Shown: positions 1 through 9,607 of the stretch, one piece after another
Numbering within the stretch: the first letter of the stretch is position 1
How the letters are laid out: each line of letters starts with the position of its first letter
Position numbers and translations under genes: made by a program
The notes under the pieces: generated by a model
What the model was told of the DNA's origin: nothing
The model's input: the letters and a program-made list of their open reading frames with translations, nothing else
Databases searched by the model: none
Assembly: GCF_001885215.1 (NCBI RefSeq)
Contig: NZ_CP018091.1
Span: 1,612,001 to 1,676,000, forward strand
Source: Synechococcus sp. SynAce01
GTDB lineage: Bacteria > Cyanobacteriota > Cyanobacteriia > PCC-6307 > Cyanobiaceae
Length of the DNA: 64,000 bases
Direction: 5' to 3'

Positions 1-945
1 GTTGGAGCTGTCTTCCCGACCTGCCAGCAAACTCATCAGCCGCACCTGCAGCGGCTCCACCAGGGCGATCGCTACCGCCAGGGCCGCAGCTCCGAGCAGC
101 AGCAGCAACAACGGAAACAGGCGTTGCCAGAGCACGGGCCAGTGTCCGATCCAGCGCCAGACCAGCAACAGTCCCAGGCTGCCCAGGGCTGCCACCAGGC
201 CCAGCCAGCCTCCGCGGCTGTAGGTGAAGTAGAGGGCCGTACTGCCCAATAGCAGCGAGGTGAGCGCGAAAAGGCGGCCACCTACGCCCCGCCAACGCAG
301 CAGGGCCACCACCGCCAGCGGCAGGATCGGCAGCAGATAGCCCGCCAGCAGGTTGGGGTTCCCCAGGGTGCTGTAGATCCGCACAGTGCCGCGGGCGACT
401 GAATTCGGATCCGACCAGCGGGCCAGGGCAGAGGAATCGACGTAAAGCTGGCGGATGCCGATCACCGACGCCAGCAACTGACCAGCCAGCAGGGCGGCCA
501 CGATCCGGTCCCACCAAGCCGGAGAGTTCGCCAGCAACTGGCGCATCAGGGCATAGACGCCGAGGTAGCTGAGCAGCTTCAGCAGGCCCTTGGCGGCGGC
601 GGTGGGAACCGGCGAGAAGCCTGTGGCCAGCACCGCCACCCCCAGCAGCAGCAGCAACCAGCCGCTGATCGGTCCGATCCGCCCCGCTGGCGTCCGCAGC
701 GCCCAGAGCATCCAGAGCAGGCCGCAGGCCAGAACCAGCAGGGCCAGGCCCGCCCGGGTCAGGAACGGCAGGCCGGCCATCAAGATGCAGAGCACCAGCC
801 CCGAGAGGCCGGCCAGCTGCCGTGACAACAAACCGGTTGGGGCGTCAGCCAGCAGGCCCTGCCAGCGCAGCAACCAGGGAACCGGCGCGGGGATCGGCGC
901 AGGGATGGCCGGTGGAATTGGCGGGGCTGGAGCGGCGGCCGGCAT
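1..945 (-). CDS. IctB-like / O-antigen-ligase family membrane protein (partial, C-terminus outside window)
   Basis: Frame open from an ATG at 945 to the window edge (315 codons, no stop). After a Pro/Ala-rich start (PAAAPAPPIPP) the reading is strongly hydrophobic with repeated Leu/Ala/Val-rich membrane spans, and the last visible stretch reads VRLMSLLAGREDSSN. That motif is typical of the cyanobacterial IctB branch of the Wzy/WaaL (O-antigen ligase) family. IctB was once proposed to take up bicarbonate; its real substrate is unsettled and the family is better described as polysaccharide ligases or polymerases. It lies 44 bp downstream of trmB on the same strand, a pairing I recall from other picocyanobacteria. 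Family members are about 450 residues, so roughly a third is missing here. Confidence 0.8.
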   Translation of the reverse strand, partial: MPAAAPAPPIPPAIPAPIPAPVPWLLRWQGLLADAPTGLLSRQLAGLSGLVLCILMAGLPFLTRAGLALLVLACGLLWMLWALRTPAGRIGPISGWLLLLLGVAVLATGFSPVPTAAAKGLLKLLSYLGVYALMRQLLANSPAWWDRIVAALLAGQLLASVIGIRQLYVDSSALARWSDPNSVARGTVRIYSTLGNPNLLAGYLLPILPLAVVALLRWRGVGGRLFALTSLLLGSTALYFTYSRGGWLGLVAALGSLGLLLVWRWIGHWPVLWQRLFPLLLLLLGAAALAVAIALVEPLQVRLMSLLAGREDSSN

Positions 946-989
946 CAGACGGGTTGGGAAATCGCTGCGGAAGGTGCTGGATCGGGGCC

Positions 990-1694
990 TTACGCAGCGC
1001 TGATGGCGCGATTATGGGTGGCCTCGGCAACCGCCTCCAGCCTGGCGAGGGGTCGCAACGCTGCCGTTGTGCGCTGGTAGAGCACCCGGTAGACGGGTTG
1101 GCCTTGGCTGAGCACGTGCTGCTCCCGCTCGCTGGCCACCGGCAGCGGATTGGTCGTTCGCCAGGGCCGTGGGTCAGTTCTGGGCCGATCGAAGGCGCCG
1201 CAGGCTTCGCTGAGCGCCACCATCGGCTCGATCACAGCGGCGACATCGCTCTGCAGGAACAGCTCGCCTCCCGGGGCGAGGGCGCTGGCGATGGCATGGA
1301 GAAGCGCTGGTTGCAGCACACGGCGCTTCTGGTGTTTCCGCTTGAACCAGGGATCGGGAAACTGGATCGTCACCCGTTGCAGCTGGCCGGGCGGCAGAGC
1401 GGTGAGCCAGTCCTGGAGGCTCACATTGGCGTTGCAGAACCGGAAAGCAACATTGCCGAGCCCCAGATGCTCGCGGTCGCGCTCGGCGGCGTCAACGAGG
1501 CCTCGGCGAATTTCGACTCCGAAGAAGTTCCAATCCGGCTGCTGGGGAGCCAGCGCCAGCAGGAAGCGGCCCCTGGCGCTGCCGATGTCGAGGTGAAGGG
1601 GTTGGCGCGGATGGCTGAAGAGGGCCTGTGGCGGTGGCAGGGTCCGCGGCTGCTGGTGGACGCTGCTGAGCGGATTGACGTGCTGACGCACCAT
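990..1694 (-). CDS. trmB: tRNA (guanine-N7-)-methyltransferase
   Basis: A 234-residue class I SAM-dependent methyltransferase that makes m7G46 in tRNA. The SAM-binding motif is [11 protein letters not shown] near residue 40, and the TrmB signature [14 protein letters not shown] lies mid-protein. I chose the ATG at 1694 (MVRQHVNPL). The frame is open further upstream, but that extension would run into the FIST gene and reads as low-complexity Pro/Ser. The gene starts only 4 bp after the FIST stop, so the two are probably co-transcribed. No missing motif was seen. Confidence 0.93.
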   Translation of the reverse strand: MVRQHVNPLSSVHQQPRTLPPPQALFSHPRQPLHLDIGSARGRFLLALAPQQPDWNFFGVEIRRGLVDAAERDREHLGLGNVAFRFCNANVSLQDWLTALPPGQLQRVTIQFPDPWFKRKHQKRRVLQPALLHAIASALAPGGELFLQSDVAAVIEPMVALSEACGAFDRPRTDPRPWRTTNPLPVASEREQHVLSQGQPVYRVLYQRTTAALRPLARLEAVAEATHNRAISAA

Positions 1695-1698
1695 CCGC

Positions 1699-3039
1699 TC
1701 ACTCCCCCGCCGCCGCCTGGTCCGGCGGGATGTTGGGCACCAGAAAGCCCCAGCTGGCGGTGTAGCCATGCAGATAGGTGGTGCCGGCCACGGGGCCGAT
1801 TTCGCCATTGCAGAAGGCGCCGGCGATGGGCAGGGCGGGGAACTGCTCATGGCAGAGCGTCACGTCGCCATCCGGCTGGCCATAGAGCCCCTGGCCCCGA
1901 CCCAGGCAGGCAAACACCAGGGCGGCGAGCGGGGTGCTTTCGTGTGTGGCCTGGCGGCGCAGCAACAGGCGTAGCTCCTGGCGTGAGGCGGCGGCATCAC
2001 GGAGCTGAAACTGCACCTGCTGGCCGACCCGCAGGCGCTCGGCCACGGCCACGGCGCCATTGCGGGGATCGACGCCCAGCAGGTTGCGTACAAGAAAGGC
2101 GGTGGGCTCGGGAGGGTTGCCTGGGCCTGCAAGGCTGAAACTGCTGCGACCCACGCCCAGAAACAAGGAGTGCCGGACCTGCTCCCGTTCAACGGGAGTC
2201 AGCGACTGGAGGATTCCCTGCAGGCAGTTCACCGGCGTGTTGCGTTCCTGTCCTGCACTGAGTTGCAGAACAACGTTGCGCTCGGCCTTCTCGATTTCAA
2301 AGACCGGGCCGATCGGCCGGCAGCCCTGTGCCACCACCGGGTCAATCCGCCAGCCGCCGCCGATCAAGCAGCCCACCGCACCACGCACGACCCGGTCGTT
2401 GATCAACAGCGACCCGTGGTTGGAACTGTGATGGCCAGCGATTCCACCGATCTTGTCGACGCCGGGAAAGCCGTAGTCGATGCCGCTGATCAGATCATTG
2501 ATCGACTCACTGGTGGGATCGACGAACAGCAACATCGAGCGCGCGAGGGCGGGATCGGCACCGACCCAATTCACCCAGTCCTGGCTGTCGCCGTCGAGAT
2601 CCGGCAGGACTTTGGTGTCGAGCTCGAACAGCTGCAGCTCGGCGCCCGGCAGACGGAGCAGGATCACGCTCAGCGCCGGTTGCTGCTCCACTTCATGGGC
2701 AGCCCCTTGGGCATCGCTGCCGACCACACCACCACCGGCGCAGCCGATCCAGTGGCATGCATTGATTTTGGCGCGCAGCAACGGCAGCAGGCGCGGCAGG
2801 TCGCTGGCATAACTGGAGGCACAAAACACCAGGGCGAGGTCTGCCGGAGACCGCCTGTCGAGGTTTTGCACCACCTCGTCGACAGCGCCCTCAATTGAGG
2901 CGTTGCGGGAAAGAGCCGTCTGGGCGGAGGCCGTTTCGTCGCTCCCTGGAAACCAGGAGGGCTTAACCCAGGACGACCCAAGCCAGGAAGATCCAAGCCA
3001 GGAAGATCCAAGCCAGGAAGGCAGTGAGAGCGGAGACAT
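1699..3039 (-). CDS. FIST N- and C-domain sensory protein
   Basis: 446 residues. The first ~35 are a low-complexity Ser/Trp/Gly segment produced by a 15-bp tandem repeat. A FIST N domain follows ([26 protein letters not shown], then [11 protein letters not shown]), and a FIST C domain forms the last ~150 residues ([32 protein letters not shown] near the end). FIST proteins are thought to bind small ligands such as amino acids, usually beside signalling proteins; none is adjacent here. It overlaps the divergent neighbour only if that gene starts at its earliest possible codon. The repeat segment is not part of the FIST fold, so the true start could lie downstream of the ATG at 3039. Confidence 0.85.
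   Translation of the reverse strand: MSPLSLPSWLGSSWLGSSWLGSSWVKPSWFPGSDETASAQTALSRNASIEGAVDEVVQNLDRRSPADLALVFCASSYASDLPRLLPLLRAKINACHWIGCAGGGVVGSDAQGAAHEVEQQPALSVILLRLPGAELQLFELDTKVLPDLDGDSQDWVNWVGADPALARSMLLFVDPTSESINDLISGIDYGFPGVDKIGGIAGHHSSNHGSLLINDRVVRGAVGCLIGGGWRIDPVVAQGCRPIGPVFEIEKAERNVVLQLSAGQERNTPVNCLQGILQSLTPVEREQVRHSLFLGVGRSSFSLAGPGNPPEPTAFLVRNLLGVDPRNGAVAVAERLRVGQQVQFQLRDAAASRQELRLLLRRQATHESTPLAALVFACLGRGQGLYGQPDGDVTLCHEQFPALPIAGAFCNGEIGPVAGTTYLHGYTASWGFLVPNIPPDQAAAGE
2978..3020. repeat. 15-bp direct tandem repeat, about 2.9 copies
   Basis: The unit CCAAGCCAGGAAGAT is repeated at 2978, 2993 and 3008. On the minus strand it encodes repeated SWLGS pentapeptides in the first residues of the FIST protein, so expansion or contraction keeps the frame. 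Confidence 0.9.
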
Positions 3040-3098
3040 GGCTCGGACCCTACTGCCGATGCACGACTACGGATAATGGCGCTTCCCGTACCCCGTCT

Positions 3099-3713
3099 GT
3101 GCCAGATCCGCTCTACCGCACCCTCGTGTGGCTCGACTATCGACTGGCGGTGGTGTTCACCGTTGGCCTGCCCTTGGTGTTGCTGGTATGGGCGGCGCTG
3201 CGACGGGAGGGGGCGATGGTGCGCCTGATGACCCTCTACTGGAAGGTGGCCAGCCTGCTGGCGATCACGGTGCTGCTGCTGGTCGACGCCAGGCCGCTGG
3301 GCTACGCGCTCGGCGTGCTGGCCCAGCTGCTGATGGTGGCCTCAGTCTGGTTCTGGGTGGATCTCAACGAGGAGCTCGCCGACCTGCCGCCCTGGCGCCC
3401 CCTGCCGCTGACGGTGCGCACCTGGCGCTGGGCGCTCAGCGTGCTCGGCCTGCTGGGGGCGGCCCTGAGCGCCTCCGCCCTCAGTTGCCTGTGGGGGCAA
3501 CTGGATCGTCCCGTCTGCCAGGTCTGGCTGGAGGCACCCCAGAGGCTCCATCTCCTGGTCGCCAGGGTGTTCGCCTTCGTCTTCGGGGCAGATCTCACTG
3601 CGACCCTCACGGCGTTCATCGGCTATGTGGCTCTGGTGGCCTATGCGGTGGGTCTGCTGCAGTGGCTGCTGGTGCGCTTCCCCCGGCAAGGCCGGGTGGC
3701 TGGAGAATTCTGA
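3099..3713 (+). CDS. DUF3177 family membrane protein
   Basis: 204 residues with five or six hydrophobic spans. It begins PDPLYRTLVWLDYRLAVVFTVG, a start I associate with the cyanobacteria-specific DUF3177 family. I chose GTG at 3099 because upstream residues are unlike the family and would overlap the FIST gene; the alternative start is 3024. Function is unknown. The stop overlaps the next gene in a TGATG, indicating translational coupling. Confidence 0.75.
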   Translation: MPDPLYRTLVWLDYRLAVVFTVGLPLVLLVWAALRREGAMVRLMTLYWKVASLLAITVLLLVDARPLGYALGVLAQLLMVASVWFWVDLNEELADLPPWRPLPLTVRTWRWALSVLGLLGAALSASALSCLWGQLDRPVCQVWLEAPQRLHLLVARVFAFVFGADLTATLTAFIGYVALVAYAVGLLQWLLVRFPRQGRVAGEF

Positions 3714-4048
3714 TGACAGGCGATCTGGTTGGCCAGCTCGAAGCGATCAGCCGCGGCCGGCCGGACCGGGTGTTGAGGCTGCGGGGCACGCTGCCACTGC
3801 CAGCATCACAGGACCCAGCAGCGCAGGACCCATCGGGGCAAGAACCCTTCGAGTTGCTGATCTTCCGTGGCTTCTCGAGCAGCGTCACCCATCCCACTGC
3901 CTTCGATCCAGATCAAGCGGCCCTGCCAGCGGGGGCGGAGCTGGAGAGTGCCGACCTGCTGCAGGGGCCGCTCAACCCCCGCGATGAGCAACTGCTGGCG
4001 GGGCCTCTGATGCCGGATGCCCTGCTGGGCCCGCAAGCCTGGCTTTGA
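3713..4048 (+). CDS. conserved cyanobacterial hypothetical protein (DUF7734-like)
   Basis: 111 residues starting at the ATG that shares bases with the preceding stop (TGATG). It contains GRPDRVLRLRGTLPLP, a short Asp/Gln/Pro-rich insertion (QDPAAQDPSGQEP), then ELLIFRGFSSSVTHPTAFDPD and a C-terminal DALLGPQAW. The FRGFSSSVTHPT core looks like a conserved cyanobacterial/chloroplast family now named DUF7734; that name is from memory. No signal peptide, membrane span or catalytic motif is visible. It forms a two-gene unit with the DUF3177 gene. Confidence 0.65.
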   Translation: MTGDLVGQLEAISRGRPDRVLRLRGTLPLPASQDPAAQDPSGQEPFELLIFRGFSSSVTHPTAFDPDQAALPAGAELESADLLQGPLNPRDEQLLAGPLMPDALLGPQAWL

Positions 4049-4087
4049 AGCTGGAGAGCCTCGAAGGTTGTTAGTGCACGAAGGTTC

Positions 4088-4399
4088 TCAGGGGCGAGGT
4101 AGCAGCGATTCGAGCTCGCGCAGCCTGCCCTCGAGAACTTCCATGCGCTCGAGATAGGTCAGCGCCAAGGCCATGCCCGGAGCGTTGAGGCCGAAATCGT
4201 CGCGCAAGCGGGCAGCCCGGCGGGCCTGATGCAGGGTGCGGGCCTGAAAGGTCCAGGTGGAAGCGGTTCCAAGGGGCTGGAACACACCGATCGCGACAAG
4301 CTCGATGACGTCGTCGTGAACCAGGCCGGACGCGTCGAGAAGTTCATCAAGCCCGATCGGTTGGTCGTCGTCCGTAATCAGAAGGATCTCTTCAGCCAT
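4088..4399 (-). CDS. CbpM-like chaperone modulator (MerR-like fold)
   Basis: 103 residues (MAEEILLITDDDQPIGLDEL...). It contains the CbpM-type pattern LLDASGLVHDDVIELVAIGVFQP and an arginine-rich helix HQARRAARLRDDFGLN, ending with a leucine-rich coiled segment (MEVLEGRLRELESLL). CbpM binds the J-domain of CbpA and inhibits its co-chaperone and DNA-binding activity. The start codon lies inside the end of the cbpA-like gene (8-bp overlap), with an AGGAG-type ribosome site about 10 bp upstream. The pairing supports the assignment more than the sequence alone. Confidence 0.7.
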   Translation of the reverse strand: MAEEILLITDDDQPIGLDELLDASGLVHDDVIELVAIGVFQPLGTASTWTFQARTLHQARRAARLRDDFGLNAPGMALALTYLERMEVLEGRLRELESLLPRP

Positions 4400-5381
4400 T
4401 GCTTTGGTCTCCTTGTTGACCGTCTTGAAGATGTAACCGTGGCTGGAATGTGGAGAGTTTCGCAAGCTCTTGATAGAGCTCTCGCTCCCGATCGCTGAGC
4501 GAGGGAGGGGTGGCGATTTGAAGCACGCAGTATAGGTTCCCTGAACCTTGCTTCCGTTTCGGCAAGCCTTTGCCGGCCAGGCGCAAGGTCTGCCCACCCC
4601 GCGTTCCCGGTTTCACGTTCAACGTCAAGCGACCGTCCAGGCTGGGCACTTCGATGTCGCCGCCAAGCACGGCCTCTGATGGCGTGATCGGTACTTCCAG
4701 ATAGAGATCGTGGCCGACGGCCTTGAACAGTCGATGCGGCTGCAGACGAATGGCGAGATAGAGATCACCGGCTGGCCCCTTGCCGATTCCAGCAGCGCCA
4801 CGGCCCGCCACGCGCAGTCGTTCGCCGTCGATGACGCCTTTGGGGACGCGCAGACGGACTGTTTTTGAAACCCGATGCATGGTGCCATCGAGGCCTATCT
4901 CCGGTACATCGAGGTCCAAGGCGACTTCGCTGCCACGGGCCGCATCTTCAAGACTGATGGTGGTCGCCACTTCGTAGTCCTGCCCGCGCCGTGAAAAGGC
5001 GGCCTCGCCAGAGCGCCCCTGATGGGCTGAGCGGAACCCCATCTGCTCGAACAGATCGGCCAGATCAATGGTTGGATCACCGGTTGGGGCACTAGCGCCT
5101 TGAGATGCGCCGTCTTGCCAGAAGCGGCTGTCCCATTCCGGTGAGGGGCGGAAGTCCTCGCCGGGGCTGTGTCGACCCAGCTGGTCATAGGCCTCACGTT
5201 TCTCTTGGTCAGAGAGGGTCTGGTAAGCCTCATTGATTTCCTTGAACTTATGGTCTGATTCCTGATCCTTGGCAACGTCGGGATGGTATTGGCGTGCAAG
5301 CTTTCGGAACGCCTTTTTGATCTCGTCGTTGGAGGCCTCCCTCTCAACGCCAAGGGTGGAGTAGTAATCCTTGAATTTCAT
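4392..5381 (-). CDS. cbpA: DnaJ/CbpA-type Hsp40 co-chaperone
   Basis: 329 residues. J-domain at 1-70 with the diagnostic HPD in ARQYHPDVAKD, then a linker without the zinc-finger CxxCxGxG repeats, then the DnaJ C-terminal substrate domain (VRLRVPKGVIDGERLRVAGRG; GDLYLAIRLQPHRLFKAVGHDLY). Absence of the zinc domain and presence of the C-terminal domain indicate a class II (CbpA-like) J-protein that stimulates DnaK ATPase. It is followed by a CbpM-like modulator with overlapping ends. The 240 bp upstream, before ileS, hold no recognisable gene; I looked for a CIRCE element and saw none. Confidence 0.88.
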   Translation of the reverse strand: MKFKDYYSTLGVEREASNDEIKKAFRKLARQYHPDVAKDQESDHKFKEINEAYQTLSDQEKREAYDQLGRHSPGEDFRPSPEWDSRFWQDGASQGASAPTGDPTIDLADLFEQMGFRSAHQGRSGEAAFSRRGQDYEVATTISLEDAARGSEVALDLDVPEIGLDGTMHRVSKTVRLRVPKGVIDGERLRVAGRGAAGIGKGPAGDLYLAIRLQPHRLFKAVGHDLYLEVPITPSEAVLGGDIEVPSLDGRLTLNVKPGTRGGQTLRLAGKGLPKRKQGSGNLYCVLQIATPPSLSDRERELYQELAKLSTFQPRLHLQDGQQGDQSNG

Positions 5382-5621
5382 CAGACCAACCAGAGCGTCA
5401 CTCGCTCTTGGGGAAGGCTAGGTGTGATTCCCGTCAGCTTGTTCAGGAGTAGCCGCAACAACAGCAACAGCAGCTTTCTTGCGGTGGTTACTGCGCTGGT
5501 CACTGAGAAGGTCACTGCCGAGTGCAAGGGGAGTGCAAGGGGAAATGCATGGACGCGCAAGCAAGCCAATCGCTTTGCTGGCCCCAGAACAACTGAGAAG
5601 GCCTCGCTTTTCCCAGCGCTC

Positions 5622-8600
5622 TTATTCAACCGCGAGGGGGGCTTGCGTCGAGAGGATGGTGTGGCAGCGGCCGCAGAGGCGACCATGCACCGTGGCGTTG
5701 AGCACGTGCGCGCTGATGTCGGTTTCGTAGTGCCAGCAGCGCTCGCACTTCTCGCCCCTGGCCCGGGCAATGCGCAGGGTGATTCCCCCTTCGCTGGCTT
5801 CTGCCAGTAGCTCGGCAAACGGTTCGGCCAGTTGATCGCGGCCTTCGCCGCTGCCAATCTCCAGCTCCGACACCAGCAGCCAATCGGCCAGGTTGTCCAC
5901 ATCCGCTGAGGCGCTCTGCTCAAGTTGGTCCAGGGCGGAGCGCAAGGCCGCCGCGCCTTCGCCCTGGACCAGCTCTAGCTGCAGCCTGGTTTCCAGGGAG
6001 GAGCCGATGCCGCCCTGTTCTTGCTTGGGTTTGCGGCAGGCCTCCAGTTGGCGGTTCACCTGGCTGCGCAGTCCCTGCAGGGTGCTGATCGTCGCCTGCT
6101 CGGCGGGCGTGAGCGTCCACTCGGCTGCCGATTGGGGCCAGCCGCGTTCGAACACCGAGGTCTCGCGCACGGGGTAGGGGAGGTTCTGCCAGATGTCTTC
6201 AGCCATGTGGCAGAGCACCGGGGCAATCAGTCCGGCCAGGCGCTCCACCACCAAGGCCATTACGGTCTGGCAGCTGCGGCGGCGCGGCGAATGCGCCGCG
6301 CTCACGTAGAGGCGGTCTTTGGCGATGTCGAGGTAGAAGTTGGAGAGATCCACAACGCAGAAGTTCTGCAACGCCTGGAAGAAGCGGTAGAACTCGTAGC
6401 GCTCGAAATCAGCGCTCACCTCCTCGATCAGCTCGGCGGTGCGATGCAACATCCAGCGATCGAGCAGGGGCAGCTCGGCCATCGGGACCGCTGAACCGCC
6501 CTCGCTCTGCGGCCTGGGGTCGAAATCGTGCAGATTGCCCAGCAGATAACGGGCCGTGTTGCGCACCTTGCGGCTCACATCGGCCAGCTGTTTGACGATC
6601 CCCGGCCCCAGCGGCACATCGGCGGAATAATCCACCGAACTCACCCACAGCCGCAGCACATCGGCGCCGAAGGCGGGCTCCTGTTTCTCGTTGCGGCCGC
6701 CTTCAACGATCACGGCCGGATCGACCACATTGCCCAGGGATTTGCTCATCTTGCGACCCTTCTCATCGAGGGTGAAGCCATGGGTGAGCACCCGTTTGTA
6801 GGGCGCCTGGCCGTTGACGGCCACCGACGTGAGCAGGCTGCTCTGGAACCAGCCGCGGTGCTGGTCGGAACCCTCCAGATAGAGATCGGCGGGGTAATGG
6901 AGGGGGCTCGGGTCAGCGCCTTGGCCGCCTGGGGCCGCCAGCAGGTCGTCGCCTGTCGCCTTGGCAGGGTCCAGGCCTCCCAGCACCGCCGCCCAGGAGG
7001 AGCCGGAGTCGAACCAGACATCCATGGTGTCGCTGCCCTTGCGCCATTGATCGGCCTCGCCGGCCAGCTCCGGTGGCAGCAGCTCGGCCTCGCTGCGCTC
7101 CCACCAGACGCCGGCACCGTGCTCGGCGATCAGGGCCTGGATGTGATCAAGGCTGGCGGCATTGAGCAGCACCGCCCCGTTGTCACGGTGATAGAACACG
7201 GGGATCGGCACGCCCCAGGTGCGTTGGCGGGAGATGCACCAGTCGCCCCGATCGCGCACCATCGCCTCGATCCGGTTGCGGCCGCTGGTCGGCAGCCACT
7301 CCACCGAGGCGATCGCGGCCATCGCCTCGGCGCGGAAGCCCTCCACCGAGGCAAACCACTGCTCGGTGGCGCGAAAGATGGTCGGTTTCTTGGTGCGCCA
7401 GTCGTAGGGGTAGCGGTGGGCGTAGCTCTCTTGCTTGAGCAGGGCGCCGGCCTCTTCGAGGGCGGCGATGATCGCGCCGTTGGCGTCTTTGAGCACGTTC
7501 AGCCCGGCGAACGGCCCGGCTTCCGCCGTGAGGGTGCCGCCGGCATCCACCGGGCAGAGCACCGGCAGGTTGTACTTTCTGCCGGTGTTGAAATCATCCA
7601 CGCCGTGGCCGGGGGCGGTGTGGACCAGGCCGGTGCCCGCTTCGGTGGTGATGTAGTCGCCGCCGATCACCACCGGGCTGCTGCGATCCAGCAACGGATG
7701 GCGATAGGTGAGGCCTTCGAGCTGCTGTCCCTTCACGGTCAGCAGGGGTTCCAGGCGCAGCCCCAGGCTGGTTTGCAGGCTCTCCACCAGCGCCGCCGCC
7801 ACGATCAGGTGCTGGCAGTTCGCCGCGGCTCCATCTGCCGCGCCATCGGTCCGACTGGCGCGGCAGATGGCGTAGTCGAGCGTGCCGTTCACGGACACCG
7901 CCAGGTTGGCCGGCAAGGTCCAGGGGGTGGTGGTCCAGATCGCCACCGCCAGGGAGGCGGGCCCCAGGGGGGCAAGCCCAGAGCGATCGCTGCTCGGGCT
8001 GATGCCAACGGCGGCCAGCGCCTTGGCCATGTCCTCTGGAGCCGCGGTCACCGGGAAGGCCACGTAGACGCTCGGGGACGTGTGGCCGTCGGGATAGTCG
8101 AGTTCGGCCTCGGCCAGGGCGGTGCGGGAGCTGGGGCTCCAGTGCACGGGCTTGAGGCCCCGGTAGATGTGGCCCGCCAGCACCATCTGCCCGAAGACGC
8201 CGATCTGGGCCGCCTCGTAGCCCCTCTGCAGGGTGAGGTAGGCGTCGTCCCAGTCGGCCCAGATCCCCCAACGCTGGAAACCGGCCTTCTGGCCTTCCAC
8301 CTGCTCGAGGGCATAGGCGTGGGCCTTCTGGCGCAGGGCGATCGGGGTGAGAGCGCGGCGCTCCTCACTGCCCATGCTCTGCAGCACCTTCAGCTCGATC
8401 GGCAGGCCGTGGCAGTCCCAGCCCGGCACGAACCGCGCCCGCCGGCCCCGGAGCAGGGCGTATTTGTTGATGATGTCCTTGAGGATCTTGTTGAGGGCGT
8501 GGCCCACATGCAGGGCGCCATTGGCATAGGGCGGCCCGTCGTGGAGCGTGAACACCGGCCCGGGGTTGTCACGGCTCAAGCGTTCGTAGAGCCGCTCCTG

Positions 8601-8711
8601 AGCCCAGAAGGCCTGCAGCTCGGGCTCGCGGGTCTTGGCGTGGGCCCGCATGCCGAATGGAGTCTCCAGCAGGTTGAGCGTGTCCTTGTAGGAAGCCGGG
8701 CTGGCGGTCAA
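5622..8711 (-). CDS. ileS: isoleucyl-tRNA synthetase
   Basis: About 1,029 residues; charges tRNA-Ile. HIGH-type motif in DGPPYANGALHVGHALNK, editing-domain motif TTPWTLPANLAV, class I signature GRKMSKSLGN, and a C-terminal zinc-finger-like CERCWHYET ... CGRCHTIL. The start is uncertain: no ATG gives a family-like N-terminus. I chose TTG at 8711, which yields TASPASYKDTLNLLETPFGM as in cyanobacterial IleS and leaves a 43-bp gap to ycf66. An ATG at 8813 would overlap ycf66 by 59 bp and add an Arg/Pro-rich tail. Confidence 0.95.
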   Translation of the reverse strand: MTASPASYKDTLNLLETPFGMRAHAKTREPELQAFWAQERLYERLSRDNPGPVFTLHDGPPYANGALHVGHALNKILKDIINKYALLRGRRARFVPGWDCHGLPIELKVLQSMGSEERRALTPIALRQKAHAYALEQVEGQKAGFQRWGIWADWDDAYLTLQRGYEAAQIGVFGQMVLAGHIYRGLKPVHWSPSSRTALAEAELDYPDGHTSPSVYVAFPVTAAPEDMAKALAAVGISPSSDRSGLAPLGPASLAVAIWTTTPWTLPANLAVSVNGTLDYAICRASRTDGAADGAAANCQHLIVAAALVESLQTSLGLRLEPLLTVKGQQLEGLTYRHPLLDRSSPVVIGGDYITTEAGTGLVHTAPGHGVDDFNTGRKYNLPVLCPVDAGGTLTAEAGPFAGLNVLKDANGAIIAALEEAGALLKQESYAHRYPYDWRTKKPTIFRATEQWFASVEGFRAEAMAAIASVEWLPTSGRNRIEAMVRDRGDWCISRQRTWGVPIPVFYHRDNGAVLLNAASLDHIQALIAEHGAGVWWERSEAELLPPELAGEADQWRKGSDTMDVWFDSGSSWAAVLGGLDPAKATGDDLLAAPGGQGADPSPLHYPADLYLEGSDQHRGWFQSSLLTSVAVNGQAPYKRVLTHGFTLDEKGRKMSKSLGNVVDPAVIVEGGRNEKQEPAFGADVLRLWVSSVDYSADVPLGPGIVKQLADVSRKVRNTARYLLGNLHDFDPRPQSEGGSAVPMAELPLLDRWMLHRTAELIEEVSADFERYEFYRFFQALQNFCVVDLSNFYLDIAKDRLYVSAAHSPRRRSCQTVMALVVERLAGLIAPVLCHMAEDIWQNLPYPVRETSVFERGWPQSAAEWTLTPAEQATISTLQGLRSQVNRQLEACRKPKQEQGGIGSSLETRLQLELVQGEGAAALRSALDQLEQSASADVDNLADWLLVSELEIGSGEGRDQLAEPFAELLAEASEGGITLRIARARGEKCERCWHYETDISAHVLNATVHGRLCGRCHTILSTQAPLAVE

Positions 8712-8754
8712 AGCGCCTGGATGGCAGCAACCACCGATTATCGGCCCCGGCCCT

Positions 8755-9441
8755 TCAAGGCGCGATTGGTGGCTCCTCGGCCTCGGGTTCGCTCTCCTCT
8801 GCAACCGGTGCAACAGCGCGTTGCAGCAGGGCGTCGATCTCAGCGAACGAGCTCACCTCAACCACGGCTGCAGGGGTGATGAGCTGCGGCTGGATGGCGG
8901 GTTCCGGTTCGTCGGCTGGTGCGGGCAGGCCATTGGCTTCGGCTGGAGTTTCGCTTGAAGGTTCAGTTGGGTTTTCGGTTGAAGGTTCCGCTGGGGTGAT
9001 CGGCGCCTCGGGCCGCACCCAGCGTTTGGAGGTGGTTGCTGGGTTGGGCAGGGACCGTTGCTTCAGCCAGTCCGCCACGCCGGCGACGCGGGCCACCCCC
9101 AGGCTCAGCAGCCTGGCGGCGGCGGCCCCGAGCTGCTGCAGGCTGCTCTGCCAGCGTTCCTGGGCCCAGAAGCGCTGCTGTTCCTCGCCGCTGAGTTGGC
9201 GCCAGCGCCCCAGGCCAACCTCTGTGGAGAGTCGGCCGATCAACAGCCCGCCGCAGAGCACGGCCAACATGGGCGCTCCGCTGAGCCGTTCAGCGCTGGT
9301 GACCAGCACCAGGCCCAGCAGCAGCACCAGGGCACCCCAGAAGGCATCGCGGGGCCGGCTCAGCTCGGGCACCAACAGTGGAATCACCAGCACCACCAAG
9401 CCGGCCAGCAGGGCCAGGATTCCGCCGAGAGTGGCAAGCAT
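8755..9441 (-). CDS. ycf66: Ycf66 family membrane protein
   Basis: 228 residues from ATG at 9441 (MLATLGGILALLAGL). Three hydrophobic spans fill the first ~85 residues, including ELSRPRDAFWGALVLLLGLVLVTSAERL and APMLAVLCGGLLIGRLSTEV, typical of Ycf66, a cyanobacterial and plastid protein of unknown function. The C-terminal half is a Pro/Glu/Ser-rich, probably disordered tail (TPAEPSTENPTEPSSETPAE). It lies upstream of ileS on the same strand and is divergent from tRNA-Leu. Confidence 0.8.
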   Translation of the reverse strand: MLATLGGILALLAGLVVLVIPLLVPELSRPRDAFWGALVLLLGLVLVTSAERLSGAPMLAVLCGGLLIGRLSTEVGLGRWRQLSGEEQQRFWAQERWQSSLQQLGAAAARLLSLGVARVAGVADWLKQRSLPNPATTSKRWVRPEAPITPAEPSTENPTEPSSETPAEANGLPAPADEPEPAIQPQLITPAAVVEVSSFAEIDALLQRAVAPVAEESEPEAEEPPIAP

Positions 9442-9495
9442 GGGCTCTGGTGAGGACTGGGGCCATTCTGAGCCGCTCGATACAGTTGGACCTAC

Positions 9496-9577
9496 GCCCA
9501 CCTGGCGGAATTGGTAGACGCGCTGGTTTTAGGGTCCAGTGGCTTCGGTCGTGGGGGTTCAAGTCCCCCGGTGGGCA
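9496..9577 (+). tRNA. tRNA-Leu (anticodon TAG)
   Basis: 82-nt class II tRNA. Acceptor GCCCACC pairs with GGTGGGC at 9570-9576, D-arm GGCGGAATTGGTAGACGC, anticodon loop TTTAGGG with TAG at 9530-9532, a long variable arm, and T-arm GGGGGTTCAAGTCCCCC. CCA is not encoded. One U-U mismatch closes the anticodon stem. Confidence 0.96.
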
Positions 9578-9607
9578 CTTGGGGCGGAGGCCCCGTGATC
9601 GACGGGG

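Noticed and set aside
822-2138. A 438-codon plus-strand frame
   Set aside because: Runs across the complements of the ictB-like, trmB and FIST genes, so it cannot be one real protein.
6528-8879. A 783-codon open frame on the plus strand
   Set aside because: It lies antisense to ileS. Its Gly/His/Val-rich composition is what the complement of a GC-rich gene produces; no family motif.
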